Positions 52,863 to 62,141 are shown, counted from the stretch's first letter. The stretch is DNA of 64,000 bases from Gymnodinialimonas phycosphaerae (GCF_019195455.1 NZ_JAIMBW010000001.1:248001-312000); one strand, 5' to 3'. The notes: generated by a model not told the origin, from the letters alone. Numbers and translations are program-made.

Positions 52863-55100
52863 TCAGTTCAGCCAGGTTTCCAGCTCAAGATCCGCGGTGC
52901 AACTGGACCCGTCGGCGGTGCCGATCCAGATGCTCACTTGGCCCTCGATCGCTTCCTGACCCGTCAGGTTCAGCATCGGCAGGATGCCCCCGTTGCTATT
53001 GTCGTCGAAATGCCATGCGCCATCCTGCGTGTGGGCGAGCAGCGTCGTGTCGCAGACCGAGACGACCTGCAATTCGACGCGCCGGAACTGCGCCATCTCC
53101 GACAGGGTAAGCGTGTAGGTGGGCGCGACGCCGACCCGCCCGGTGGCGTTGAACGGCAGGCCTTCGCAGGCGGCCAGATCGGCGGTAACGCCGGGTTGGG
53201 TGATCAGGGCCTGTGGGCTGTAGATGTCGGTCCCGGTGTAGCGCAGCTCTTCGCCCCGGGCGGCGGGATCGGGGCAGAGGGTGGTGGGGGTAGGCGTCGG
53301 GGCCGGGCCGGGGTTGGGCAGCGCAGCGCCCGCCGTCATCAGCTCGATCTCGGCGCGGGCGGTGCGCAATTCCAGGTTCAGGCGCGCGGCTTCGGCCTCG
53401 GCCTCTTCAAGGTTGGCCGCCAGCGCAGCGTCGCGTTCGGCCTGCAGCGCGATTACCATGGCGGCATCGGGGCCGTCGCTGCCCAGGGCCGCGATCTGCG
53501 CTTCCAGGTCCGAGACGTCGGTGGCAAGGCTTTCCGCGCGGGCCAGTGCCGCATCGCGCGCGGCCTCCGCCGCCGCACGGGACGCTAGGACCAGTTCCAT
53601 TTCGGCGGGCACATCGGTGCCCGTGCGGGCGGCCTCCAACTCAGCTTGCAGGCTCGTAATTTGCGCCTGCAAGGTCCGTCGTTCCGCCTCGGCCGCGCCT
53701 TGATCGGCAATCGCCTGGTTCAACTGGCTGCGCAGGACGGCCGTTTGCGCGCTGTCACCATCGCCTGCGGCGCGTAGCTGCGCGCGCAGGTCGGCCACCG
53801 TTTCCGCCAGGTCGTCGGCCCGCTGGTCGGCGAGGGCGCGCGCTTCGACGGCGGCATCCACATCGGTCTGCAACGCGTCGGCAGCGCTGGACATGCGGGC
53901 CAGTTCGCTCTCCATCGCGGTCATCGCGGTTTGCGCCTCGTTCAACTGGCGGCGCAATTCCGGGTCCGTGGCGGGCGGTTCGCTCAGCGCGTAGACGCCG
54001 ACGCCCACAAGGGCGAGGGCTGAGACGCCGGCAATCGCAGCCCCTTTCCAGACGCCGCTGTTGGAGGGCACCGGGGCGGGGGTCGGCGTGTGGGCCGGGG
54101 TATGGGGCTGGGTCGTGACGGGCGTGATGATCCGTGTCGTTGCGTCTGGAAGGGCCGCGAACCACGCCGCCGCGTCGGCGGGGCGCTCGCGCAGGGGCCG
54201 GGCCATCGCCCGGTCGATCAGCGCCAAAAGGCGTGGATCATGGGCGGGGAAGCGGCCCGCTAGGGGCGCGTAGGGGTCGTCGTCACCGTTCGATACCTTC
54301 TGCGCCCGTTCATCCGCAGGCGCCGGGGCGGCACCACTGATGCAATGATAGAGCGTCGCGGCAAGCGAATAGAGGTCCGAGGCAGGTCCCTGCTCGGCCC
54401 CGGCGACGTAGAACTCATTAGGGCTGTAGCCGTCCGAGACCACCCGGAACGTACCAGCGGCGCGCGATTGTGCCTTGGTTTCCTGTCGCGCCGCGCCAAA
54501 ATCGATCACCACGGGCGTATCGAGCGGATCAATGCGGATGTTGGCGGGCTTGATATCGCGGTGCAGCAGGCGTTCCTTGCCGCGATCCGGCGCGTCCCGG
54601 TGCAGATAATCAAGTGCGGCCAGAAGCGCGCGAGCCAGCTCCATGATGTATGCAGGCGTCAGCAACTCGGGCTCATGGGCGATGACATGCTGCAAGTCGC
54701 GCCCTTCAACATAGTCCATCGCCATATAGGCGGTGCCGTTCTCCTCGAACAGGGTCTGGACGTGAACGATGTTGGGATGGCGCAGGGTGGCCAGCGTGCG
54801 GGCCTCGCGCAGGAATAACGTGCGGGCGGTCTCGAACGGTTCAGCCGTTGAGGCACTGGCGGCCGAGACGGTGAAATCGCCCGCGCGCAAGGCAAGGCCT
54901 GCGGGAAAGCACTCTATTTATGGCGACTTTGCGATCAAGGTTGTCGCGCGCCTCGTAAGTGATGCCAAAGCCGCCCGCCGCGATGCGGCTCGTGATCCGA
55001 TACATGCCCTGTGACAGGGTGGCACCCACCGGAAGCTCTCCGGCGGGGCGTCTGGCAGGATCCGGGTTTTTGCCGGATCGAGGGGGGCGTCGTCAGACAT
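52863..55100 (-). CDS. Membrane Ser/Thr protein kinase with four-Cys ectodomain; two compensating frameshifts in the N-lobe
   Basis: Reading 55100 to 52863 gives about 745 residues, but only with a -1 shift near 55045-55048 (one base missing from a G run) and a +1 shift near 54916. The middle frame supplies the Gly-loop AAGGFGITYEARD; deleting one base near 54916 gives VAIKECFPAGLALRAG, restoring the conserved lysine. The rest is continuous: HRDIKPAN, VIDFGAA, a membrane helix (about residues 353-371), a coiled coil (about 380-600), and a C-terminal module (about 625-745) with CDTTLLAHTQDGAWHFDD and four cysteines. As sequenced, no intact kinase is made; this is a mutated gene, an assembly error or, less likely, recoding. 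It should phosphorylate FHA partners of the opposing operon. Confidence 0.75.
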
Positions 55101-55174
55101 TGAATTCGGGCCTTTGGGCGGGGCAGGGCGGGCGTCGACATGCCCTCTGAATGTGGCGATTCCACGCTTATTTT

Positions 55175-55191
55175 GTAAACCTCCGGTTTAC
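55175..55191. promoter_or_regulatory. Perfect palindrome between the kinase and trigger factor genes
   Basis: GTAAACC-tcc-GGTTTAC is a perfect 7-base inverted repeat with a 3-base centre, in an AT-rich dip of the 235-base divergent region. It could be an operator for either gene. It does not look like a terminator because it lies upstream of both. Confidence 0.45.
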
Positions 55192-55335
55192 CTTAGGCAA
55201 ATGTGCCTACGGGACCTCGTGCCGGGCCTCCTCCCCCTTGCGCCTCAGGCCTTGCCCCCATAGAAGGAGCGCGATTTTCAAGACGAATATGCCCGCGCGT
55301 GCTCCGTGCGCGCGAGAGCCAAAGAGGATGCCCCG

Positions 55336-56661
55336 ATGCAAATCACCGAGACCCTGGCCGAGGGCCTGAAGCGCGAATACACGATCACCGTTCCGGCGAC
55401 CGATCTTGAGGCGCGCGTGAACACCAAGCTGGAAGAGGCCCGCCCCGAAGTCGAGATGAAGGGCTTCCGCAAGGGCAAAGTGCCCATGGCGCTGCTGAAA
55501 AAGCAGTTCGGCCCCCGGATCATGGGCGAAGCGATGCAGGAATCGGTCGATGAGGCCATGCAGGGCCACCTGGACGAAAGCGGCGACCGCCCCGCCATGC
55601 AGCCTGAGGTCAAGATGACCAATGAGGATTGGAAAGAGGGCGACGATATCGTTGTCTCCATGTCCTACGAGAAACTGCCCGAGATCCCGGACGTGGACTA
55701 CAAGGCGATCAAGCTGGAAAAGCTGGTCGTGACGCCGTCCGACGAAGAAATCGACGAGGCGCTGAAAAACCTGGCCGAGAACGCCGAGAGCTTCGCCACC
55801 AAGAAGGGCAAGGCTGCCGATGGCGATCAGGTCGTGTTCGACTTCGTCGGCACCGTGGATGGCGAAGCGTTCGAGGGCGGCTCTGCCGAGGATTTCCCGC
55901 TGAAGCTTGGCTCCGGCCAGTTCATCCCCGGCTTTGAAGAGCAGTTGGTCGGCGTGAAAGCGGGCGAAGAGAAGGACGTGGAAGTCACGTTCCCCGAGGA
56001 ATATCAGGCCGAGCATCTGGCCGGAAAAGCCGCCGTTTTCGCCTGCACCATCAAAGAGGTGAAGAAGCCCGTCGCCGCCGAAGTGGATGACGAGTTGGCC
56101 AAGAAGTTCGGTGCAGAGGACCTTGCGGCCCTGAAGGGTCAGATTTCCGAGCGTCTGGGCGCGGAGTACAAGGGTGCCGCCCGCGCGGTGATGAAGCGCA
56201 GCCTGCTGGATCAGTTGGACGAGGTTGTCTCTTTCGATCTGCCGCCGTCGCTGGTCGACGCGGAAGCCAAGCAGATCGCGCATCAGCTGTGGCACGAGGA
56301 AAACCCAGAGGTGGAAGGCCATGACCACCCCGAGATCGAGACCACCGAAGAGCACACCTCGCTGGCCGCCCGCCGCGTCAAGCTGGGTCTGTTGTTGGCC
56401 GAGTTGGGCCAGAAGAACGACGTCACCGTTTCCGACGCCGAGATGACTCAGGCGATCATGAACCAGGCGCGTCAGTATCCGGGTCAAGAGCGCGCATTCT
56501 TCGAGTTCATCCAGCAGAACCAGGCCGCGCAACAGCAGGTCCGCGCGCCACTGTTCGAGGACAAGGTTGTCGATTTCATCGGCGAGATGGCCGAAGTGTC
56601 CGAGAAAGAGGTCTCCAAGGATGATCTCAAGGCCGCTGTGGATGCCCTTGACGAGGAATAA
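55336..56661 (+). CDS. tig: Trigger factor, ribosome-associated chaperone and prolyl isomerase
   Basis: 441 residues. The ribosome-binding signature is [19 protein letters not shown] near residue 34 (FRxGKxP). The FKBP-like isomerase domain follows with [20 protein letters not shown] near 165, and then the helical C-terminal chaperone arms. It acts co-translationally at the ribosome exit. The chosen ATG lies behind AAAGAGGA; an in-frame ATG 30 bases earlier adds a leader not seen in the family. The operon ends at a strong terminator, and there is no clpP downstream. Confidence 0.97.
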   Translation: MQITETLAEGLKREYTITVPATDLEARVNTKLEEARPEVEMKGFRKGKVPMALLKKQFGPRIMGEAMQESVDEAMQGHLDESGDRPAMQPEVKMTNEDWKEGDDIVVSMSYEKLPEIPDVDYKAIKLEKLVVTPSDEEIDEALKNLAENAESFATKKGKAADGDQVVFDFVGTVDGEAFEGGSAEDFPLKLGSGQFIPGFEEQLVGVKAGEEKDVEVTFPEEYQAEHLAGKAAVFACTIKEVKKPVAAEVDDELAKKFGAEDLAALKGQISERLGAEYKGAARAVMKRSLLDQLDEVVSFDLPPSLVDAEAKQIAHQLWHEENPEVEGHDHPEIETTEEHTSLAARRVKLGLLLAELGQKNDVTVSDAEMTQAIMNQARQYPGQERAFFEFIQQNQAAQQQVRAPLFEDKVVDFIGEMAEVSEKEVSKDDLKAAVDALDEE

Positions 56662-56692
56662 TCCCCACTGCCATCGGCAACAGAAAGACAAG

Positions 56693-56719
56693 GGCGTCCC
56701 GCGCGGGGCGCCTTTTTTT
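56693..56719 (+). terminator. Rho-independent terminator of tig
   Basis: An 8-base stem with one T-G wobble (GGCGTCCC at 56693-56700, GGGGCGCC at 56705-56712) and a 4-base loop is followed by seven T. Confidence 0.9.
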
Positions 56720-56901
56720 ATTGGGCAAAGCGGGCCCTGTTATCGGATAACCGGGGGCCGCTTTTGAAAATCAGATGGCCATGGGGGCATGTTTGGCCCA
56801 TCGCCGCATCCCGGCATTTTTCAGAACGTTTCTTTCTACCTTTTCACCCTTCCACCAAGACCCTTTTCATTCGACCTCTCATTTTTCAAAGGCTTAATCC
56901 C

Positions 56902-57543
56902 ATGTTCAGATTTCCCATCGCAGCGGTGATCGGCCTCACGGCAAGCTTATCCGCCGCCCATGCCGACACGATCATCTACCAAGGCACACCCACGTTTGAA
57001 CCGCTCATCATCACTGGTGATCGGGGCATCACTCGCGGGGATGTCCCGGTTCTGCCGGGCCTCGCGCCGTCCGTCCTCAACGATCCGGCGTTCCACCGTA
57101 TGGCCGAGATGTGTGACACCCTCGGCATGGCTTGCGGGCCTGATCGTGTGACGCCCCTGGGCGGCATCGACCCCGGCTGGACACCCGGCCACCGTGCCGA
57201 TGCCGAAAAGCGTTTGGCGCAGATGATCGAGGACCGCGAGGCCTATGCCGAGGCGCTGTCCGAGCATTTCGACACGCTGCCTGTGCCAACGCTTCCCATC
57301 GTGCCGCGCCTGAACTTCGGTTGGAACACGCCGTTTGGTGTGCCCCACGCCACCCCGCGTCCGTTCAACTTCGACGAGTTGTTCCGTCCGGTGCCACGCC
57401 ACACCGTCCCGCACATGGTGCTGCCGCGTTCGGTTGCGCCACGTATCCACGACCTTTCGGGCTTCTACAGCCGCCTGAACAATCCCGCCGTGATCCCGCG
57501 CGGCATGCTCCCGCGGCATTCGTTCCCGTGGCGCGCCTTCTGA
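56902..57543 (+). CDS. Secreted hypothetical protein, Pro/His-rich
   Basis: About 213 residues with a signal peptide (FRFPIAAVIGLTASLSAAHA) from ATG 56902. The mature protein has FHRMAEMCDTLGMACGPDRV, with two cysteines that may pair, and a C-terminal region rich in Pro, His, Arg and Phe (FNFDELFRPVPRHTVPHMVL). Not recognised. An upstream in-frame ATG at 56764 would add a leader of 46 residues with no signal-like character. It opens a set of four consecutive secreted-protein genes. Confidence 0.7.
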   Translation: MFRFPIAAVIGLTASLSAAHADTIIYQGTPTFEPLIITGDRGITRGDVPVLPGLAPSVLNDPAFHRMAEMCDTLGMACGPDRVTPLGGIDPGWTPGHRADAEKRLAQMIEDREAYAEALSEHFDTLPVPTLPIVPRLNFGWNTPFGVPHATPRPFNFDELFRPVPRHTVPHMVLPRSVAPRIHDLSGFYSRLNNPAVIPRGMLPRHSFPWRAF

Positions 57544-57546
57544 CCC

Positions 57547-57593
57547 CGCCCTTGCTTTGCCCCGTCGTGCAGATGGGGCAGGGCGCTTCTTTT
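57547..57593 (+). terminator. Probable terminator after the Pro/His-rich secreted protein gene
   Basis: TGCCCC (57558-57563) pairs with GGGGCA (57575-57580), extended by CGCCC/GGGCG (57547-57551, 57581-57585) across a bulge. CTTCTTTT follows. Confidence 0.5.
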
Positions 57594-57621
57594 CCCCCAA
57601 ATTCATTCGAGTAGAAAAATC

Positions 57622-58149
57622 ATGAAACGCACTCTCCCCCTCCTGGCTGTTCTGGCCGCCACGCTGGCTGCCCCTGTGGCGGCTCAAGACATCTCTTCGA
57701 TCCTGAACCCCGGCAATTTCGCCGCGCGGTTGAACACCGGCGCAAACCCCGCCATGGCCAATCTGCCGTCCGACATGTCGGGCCTGTTTCAGGGCCCCAA
57801 CGCAGCCGCGCGCCTGAACCCGGCGCTGGCGGGGCAGGTCGCGGCCCTGGCCCCCGTCGTCCGGCCCGAGGTGCGCAGCCTTGCGCCGCTGACCTCCATC
57901 GCGCCGGTGCCGCGTGGCATGATCGCGCGGATCGTTGTTCCGACCGCCGAAGCTGCGCCGACGATCGCCCATGGGACGCCCGAGCGGGGCACGGATCTGG
58001 TCGCCGCCATGGCAGATGCCGCCGAGGCCGCCCCGGCGGGCGCCACTACGCTGGTGATCAACGGCTCCAACACCGCCGTGATCCAGTCCGGCCCCGGCAC
58101 GGCAGAGGCGCCGCGCCTCAGCCTTTGGCAGCGCCTGTTCGGGATCTGA
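57622..58149 (+). CDS. Secreted hypothetical protein, Ala/Pro-rich
   Basis: 175 residues with a signal peptide (RTLPLLAVLAATLAAPVAAQ). The mature sequence is low in aromatic residues and has repeated short motifs (NFAARLNTGANP and NAAARLNPAL), then a Val/Ala-rich middle and RLSLWQRLFGI at the end. No cysteines and no family known to me. It is one of four neighbouring secreted-protein genes downstream of tig and could share a function with the four-Cys module proteins that follow. Confidence 0.7.
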   Translation: MKRTLPLLAVLAATLAAPVAAQDISSILNPGNFAARLNTGANPAMANLPSDMSGLFQGPNAAARLNPALAGQVAALAPVVRPEVRSLAPLTSIAPVPRGMIARIVVPTAEAAPTIAHGTPERGTDLVAAMADAAEAAPAGATTLVINGSNTAVIQSGPGTAEAPRLSLWQRLFGI

Positions 58150-58166
58150 TCTGGAAAGCAGGCCCC

Positions 58167-58194
58167 TGCGCAGGCTCCGGTAAGGGCCTGCGCA
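58167..58194 (+). terminator. Possible terminator hairpin
   Basis: A perfect 9-base stem (TGCGCAGGC at 58167-58175, complement at 58186-58194) with a 10-base loop lies 17 bases after the preceding stop. Only a weak TAAATCGTTT follows, so efficiency is doubtful. Confidence 0.45.
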
Positions 58195-58374
58195 TAAATC
58201 GTTTCCAAAAAAATACTTTGGTCAGGCAGCGCGCTTGGCTATCGTGAATTGACAAAGGTCAGGGTTTCCGCAGTTCTGCGGGTGTATTTTTAGCCCTACT
58301 ATGACCTCATAGTGTCTATCTAAGGCGGTTTTGGCCCCCCTTGCCCCCCGCCAAACAGGAAGGAACCCAACACA

Positions 58375-59940
58375 ATGCGTCTAATGACTGCGAGTGCAAT
58401 TGCGCTGTTCGCAATGGGCGGAGCCGCTTTGGCCTGCCCCAATTATCAACTTTCGGCCGGCGCGCTTAGCTATGATGCGTCCCAGATCACCGCGATGCCC
58501 CAAGGCTTCTCCGTGTCCGCTGGCGGTGATTTCACGCTGGACCAATGTGGCCTTGGGAACCTTGGCTACGGGCAGTTCCGCTCTGCCCCTGACCTGACCC
58601 TGAACCTGACCGGCATGGCCGGGCGTCCGCTGGACGTCTTTGCGACCTCCAGCTGTGATCCCGCGCTGTTGGTGAACGACGCCAACGGACAATGGTACTT
58701 CAACGATGACCGCAATAGCCTCCAGCCCGGGCTGACGCTGCCCGCCGGTGCCGCGAACGGCCGTGTCGACATCTGGCTTGGCACTTTTGCGGGCGGCGGT
58801 TGTCCCGCTGTCTTGTCGGTTCAGGCCTTGGCCGGTGCGGGTCAGCCCGTGCCGCAGCCTGTTCCCGTGCCGCAACCCGTGCCGGTGCCGCAGCCCGTGC
58901 CACAACCGGTCCCGCTGCCTGCCAGCGCCTGCCCCTCCTGGGAAGTGCCTGGCCCCGCATTGGCGTTTGACGCCAGCCAGATCCTGCAACCGCTCAGCTA
59001 TGTCGCCCAGGCGACCGGCGGGACGGATGTCACGACCTGCCCCGGCATCGATGGCCGCCGCTATGCCAGCCAGGTGCCGCAGTTCTCGGTCTCACTGACC
59101 GGTATGGACGGCTACAGCCTGCGCCTTCTGGCCAATGCAGAATGCGACTCGACCTTGCTGGTGAACGGTGCCGATACGACGTGGTACTATAACGATGACG
59201 GGCAGGGGAACTTGCAGCCGCAACTCGACATCACCAATCCCGCGTCCCTGAATGGCCGGGTCGATGTCTGGGTCGGCACCTACAACGACACGGTCTGCCC
59301 TGGCACCTTCACGCTGCAGGCGATCCCCGTGGCCGTGACACCACAGCCTGTTCCGCAACCCGTGCCGGTGCCTGTCCCTGCACCTGCCCCGGTCCCCGTA
59401 CCTGCGCCCGTACCCGTACCCGTGCCCGTGCCGGTCCCAGCACCCGCACCAGCGCCTGCCCCGGCACCTGTTCCCGTGCCGCAGCCGGTCCCGCAGCCGG
59501 TGCCCATGCCGACGCCGACCGCGGGATGCCCCACGACCACCTTGGAAGGCATCGTTGTGACCACCGACGGCTCTGCGCTGTACGGCCCGGATCGCTTCAC
59601 CGTGCAAGCCGGGGGCGCAACATCGTTGTCGACCTGCGCGGACATCCCCGTGGGGGCAGGTGTGGCCAACGCCAACCCGCACTACTCCTTCTACCTCTCG
59701 GGTATGGAGACCTATGGTCGCCTGGAAATCGAAGTGACGAGCGATTGCGACACCACGCTTCTGGTCAATGATGCCCAGGGCAACTGGCACTTCGACGACG
59801 ACTCCGGCGGCGGGCTTCAGCCCGAGCTGAACCTGACGAACACGGCCGCGTTGAACGGCCGGGTGGATGTCTGGGTCGGGACTTACGGCAACTCCATCTC
59901 CTGCTCTGCCGAGTTGGAAATGGAAACCTGGAACTTCTGA
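58375..59940 (+). CDS. Secreted protein with three four-Cys modules joined by Pro/Val linkers
   Basis: 521 residues. After the signal peptide (about residues 1-20) there are three homologous modules at about 21-152, 186-317 and 385-521, each with four cysteines at equivalent places (21, 58, 94, 143; 186, 222, 257, 308; 385, 421, 458, 510) and the shared motifs CDxxLLVN, WYFNDD or WHFDDD, and GRVDVWVGTY. Linkers of about 28 and 60 residues are almost only Pro with Val, Gln and Ala. The layout (beta-rich, Asp-rich) reminds one of PPC-like domains, but this is unproven. The same module forms the ectodomain of the kinase encoded at 52863-55100. Confidence 0.85.
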   Translation: MRLMTASAIALFAMGGAALACPNYQLSAGALSYDASQITAMPQGFSVSAGGDFTLDQCGLGNLGYGQFRSAPDLTLNLTGMAGRPLDVFATSSCDPALLVNDANGQWYFNDDRNSLQPGLTLPAGAANGRVDIWLGTFAGGGCPAVLSVQALAGAGQPVPQPVPVPQPVPVPQPVPQPVPLPASACPSWEVPGPALAFDASQILQPLSYVAQATGGTDVTTCPGIDGRRYASQVPQFSVSLTGMDGYSLRLLANAECDSTLLVNGADTTWYYNDDGQGNLQPQLDITNPASLNGRVDVWVGTYNDTVCPGTFTLQAIPVAVTPQPVPQPVPVPVPAPAPVPVPAPVPVPVPVPVPAPAPAPAPAPVPVPQPVPQPVPMPTPTAGCPTTTLEGIVVTTDGSALYGPDRFTVQAGGATSLSTCADIPVGAGVANANPHYSFYLSGMETYGRLEIEVTSDCDTTLLVNDAQGNWHFDDDSGGGLQPELNLTNTAALNGRVDVWVGTYGNSISCSAELEMETWNF

Positions 59941-60198
59941 TCCGGGTGGCGCGCGTGTCGCGCGTGAGGACCAAGACCGATGGAGGGCGCGCCACACAGG
60001 TGCGTCCTTTGTCATCTTGTCCTTTCGATGGGGGCGAGGCTGACCGAAATCAACCTTGTCCCGCGTCGGTTTTTGCAAATGGTATGGATTCCCCGCCTTT
60101 CGTTGGCTTTTCGAATGAGTGAGGATCATCCTATCGACACAGATACCGTCGCAAATACTAACCCCTTCTAATAAAATAAGATTCTGGAGTAACACGAT

Positions 60199-60654
60199 AT
60201 GAAAAAGCTACTTGCAGCCGCCTTTGCCCTGATCGCCACCGCTGGCGTCGCCGCCGCGTGCCCCGCCTGGCAAAACGCGGGCGTGCAGACCGGCTATACC
60301 ACCGGTCAGGACCTTTGGACGCCGAACAGCTATTCGGTCACCGCGGGCGGCGACCAATCCCTGCGCAACTGCGGTTGGAACCATTCGGGTTACGTGATCT
60401 CGCGCCCTGATTTCGAGTTCCAGATCGATGGTCTTGAACAGTACCGCCGCCTTGAGATCCGCGTGAACGGGTCCTGCGACACGGTTCTGCTGGTCAATGA
60501 CGCGACGGGCAACTGGTACTTCAACGACGACGGCTGGGGCAACCTGAACCCGCTGATCAACCTGCAGAACCCGCGTTCCGGCACCTATGACATTTGGGTC
60601 GGCACCTATGGCCAAAACCTTTGCGGCGCGACGCTGCAGATGGAAACGTTCTGA
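60199..60654 (+). CDS. Secreted single four-Cys module protein
   Basis: 151 residues: a signal peptide (MKKLLAAAFALIATAGVAAA) and one module with four cysteines (in ACPAWQN, LRNCGW, NGSCDTV and NLCGAT). RRLEIRVNGSCDTVLLVNDA and NWYFNDDGWGNLNPLINLQN align with the modules of the preceding gene and of the kinase ectodomain (CDTTLL, WHFDDN, IWIGT). It could be a soluble ligand, decoy or cell-surface component of the same system. CTGGAG precedes the start in an AT-rich leader. Confidence 0.85.
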   Translation: MKKLLAAAFALIATAGVAAACPAWQNAGVQTGYTTGQDLWTPNSYSVTAGGDQSLRNCGWNHSGYVISRPDFEFQIDGLEQYRRLEIRVNGSCDTVLLVNDATGNWYFNDDGWGNLNPLINLQNPRSGTYDIWVGTYGQNLCGATLQMETF

Positions 60655-60676
60655 TCTGACACTTCATTTCCAGACG

Positions 60677-60704
60677 AACGGCCCGCCCTTCCAGGCGGGC
60701 CGTT
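60677..60704. terminator. Bidirectional terminator hairpin
   Basis: A perfect 11-base stem (AACGGCCCGCC at 60677-60687, complement at 60694-60704) with a 6-base loop lies between the secreted protein gene and the convergent sugar dehydrogenase gene. The short T run and the AA at the 5' side allow use in both directions. Confidence 0.8.
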
Positions 60705-60839
60705 TGCATTTGGACGGGGGTGACGCTGGCCAACGGGATTTGCGAAGCAAACCCGTCAGCGACGCCCCACCCGCCGTCCCGTGGGACGTAGGTGTGGTTC
60801 GGTTGATACCAGGGGCGCGCGGTGGCACGCCCGGCATGC

Positions 60840-62045
60840 CTATTCCGCTGCCGGGGTCAGGCGGATCAAGGCGCCCGGATCATCGTCAATCAGGATCAGG
60901 ATCGCGCCGTTCGCATCGACGTCCACATCGCGCACACGGCCAGCGCCTTGGCGCAGCCGCTCTTCTCCGACCACCCTGTCACCGTCCATGTCGAGCCGTA
61001 CCAGGGCTTGTCCCGCAAGCGCGCCCAAGAGGATGTCGCCCTGCCAGTCAGGGAACATTTCGCCGTCGTAGAACACCATGTCCGACGGCGCGATGGAGGG
61101 GTCCCAGTAGTAGATTGGCTCACGGAATTGCGGCGCGTGGGCCTGCTCCCCGCTGCCAACGTCAGAGCCGTTGTAGTTCACGCCATAACTCACCTCGGGC
61201 CAGCCATAGTTGCCGCCGGGCCATATGATGTTGAGTTCATCGCCGCCCGCCGGGCCGTGTTCCAGCGTCCAGATACTGCCGGTTTCGGGATGGATGGCCG
61301 CGCCCTGGATGTTGCGGTGTCCGTAGCTCAGGATTTCCGGGCGTGCGCCGTCGATGACTGGAACGGGTGAGGGCGCGCCCTCGGTATCGATCAGAATTGT
61401 AACGCCGTAGCTTGCGCCGACCGGATCCTGCGCCAATTGGCGGTTTTCAGGGGTGAAGCGGTCGCCGGTGGTCACGAACAGCGATCCGAACGGCGCAACG
61501 ATCACCCGGCTGCCGAAGTGCAGCGGGACCGCGGAGGCAGGGGTTTGACGCCACAGCTCTTCGACGTCCGTAAGGGCGCCATGGTCTTCCGACAGGACGG
61601 CCCGTGCCACGGCAGTGGCCGATGCGGCAAGCCCCTCGGGCGCCGAATAGGTCAGGAAGATCACCCGGCTGTCTGCGAAATCAGCGGCAAGCGCCACGTC
61701 GAGCAGTCCGCCCTGTCGGATGGCGCGCACGTCGGGCACGCCGCTGATTTCCGGCCCCATGGTGCCATCGCGGGTGATGTGACGCAGGGTGCCGCCACGC
61801 TCGGTCACGATGTATCCGGCGTTGTTGGGCAGGACCGCGAGGCCCCAGGGGCGGGCCAGTGCCCCGGTGATGACCTCTTCGGCAAAGGTCACACCGGAGG
61901 CGGTCAGGGGCGCCTCGGTCTGCCCTGGAAAGGCCGCTACGGTCGCCGGGAAATTCCCGGTGCCATCATCAACGGGGGCCTGGGCGAATGACGCACCTGC
62001 GAGGAGCGCAGCGAGGAGGGGGGCGAGAGCAAGCGTGCGGCGCAT
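60840..62045 (-). CDS. PQQ-dependent sugar dehydrogenase-like protein (soluble aldose dehydrogenase type)
   Basis: About 401 residues with a signal peptide (MRRTLALAPLLAALLAGASF). ALARPWGLAVLPNNAGYIVT, RQGGLLDVALAADFADSRVI, SYGHRNIQGAAIHPETGSIW and ELNIIWPGGNYGWPEVSYG are the six-blade propeller of soluble glucose dehydrogenase and YliI-like proteins that bind PQQ and calcium in the periplasm. ATG 62045 is set by the signal peptide, with GGAAGG upstream. PQQ synthesis genes are not in the window. It is transcribed leftwards on its own, downstream of the ribosomal operon terminator. Confidence 0.87.
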   Translation of the reverse strand: MRRTLALAPLLAALLAGASFAQAPVDDGTGNFPATVAAFPGQTEAPLTASGVTFAEEVITGALARPWGLAVLPNNAGYIVTERGGTLRHITRDGTMGPEISGVPDVRAIRQGGLLDVALAADFADSRVIFLTYSAPEGLAASATAVARAVLSEDHGALTDVEELWRQTPASAVPLHFGSRVIVAPFGSLFVTTGDRFTPENRQLAQDPVGASYGVTILIDTEGAPSPVPVIDGARPEILSYGHRNIQGAAIHPETGSIWTLEHGPAGGDELNIIWPGGNYGWPEVSYGVNYNGSDVGSGEQAHAPQFREPIYYWDPSIAPSDMVFYDGEMFPDWQGDILLGALAGQALVRLDMDGDRVVGEERLRQGAGRVRDVDVDANGAILILIDDDPGALIRLTPAAE

Positions 62046-62084
62046 GGGAAGACCTTCCAGAAAACTATGGTTTCCATAGAAATA

Positions 62085-62108
62085 GGCCGCCCCCGCAAGG
62101 AGACGGCC
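62085..62108 (-). terminator. Terminator of the rpsF-rpsR-rplI operon
   Basis: On the minus strand GGCCGTCTCC and GGGGGCGGCC form a 10-base stem with two U-G wobbles and a 4-base loop, followed by a weak UAUUUCU. It lies 34 bases after the rplI stop. The wobbles work only in this orientation. Confidence 0.65.
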
Positions 62109-62141
62109 CATTTTTTCGTGATCACGTCGCGACAGGTGAAA

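Noticed and set aside
46701..55100. The FHA/PP2C/kinase set as the regulatory part of a type VI secretion system.
   Set aside because: No Tss, Hcp, VgrG or ClpV-like gene occurs anywhere in the window, and the kinase has a four-Cys ectodomain shared with nearby secreted proteins.
59340..59520. The Pro/Val/Ala-coding repeats as a separate repeat element.
   Set aside because: They are explained by the linker between modules 2 and 3 of the secreted protein.
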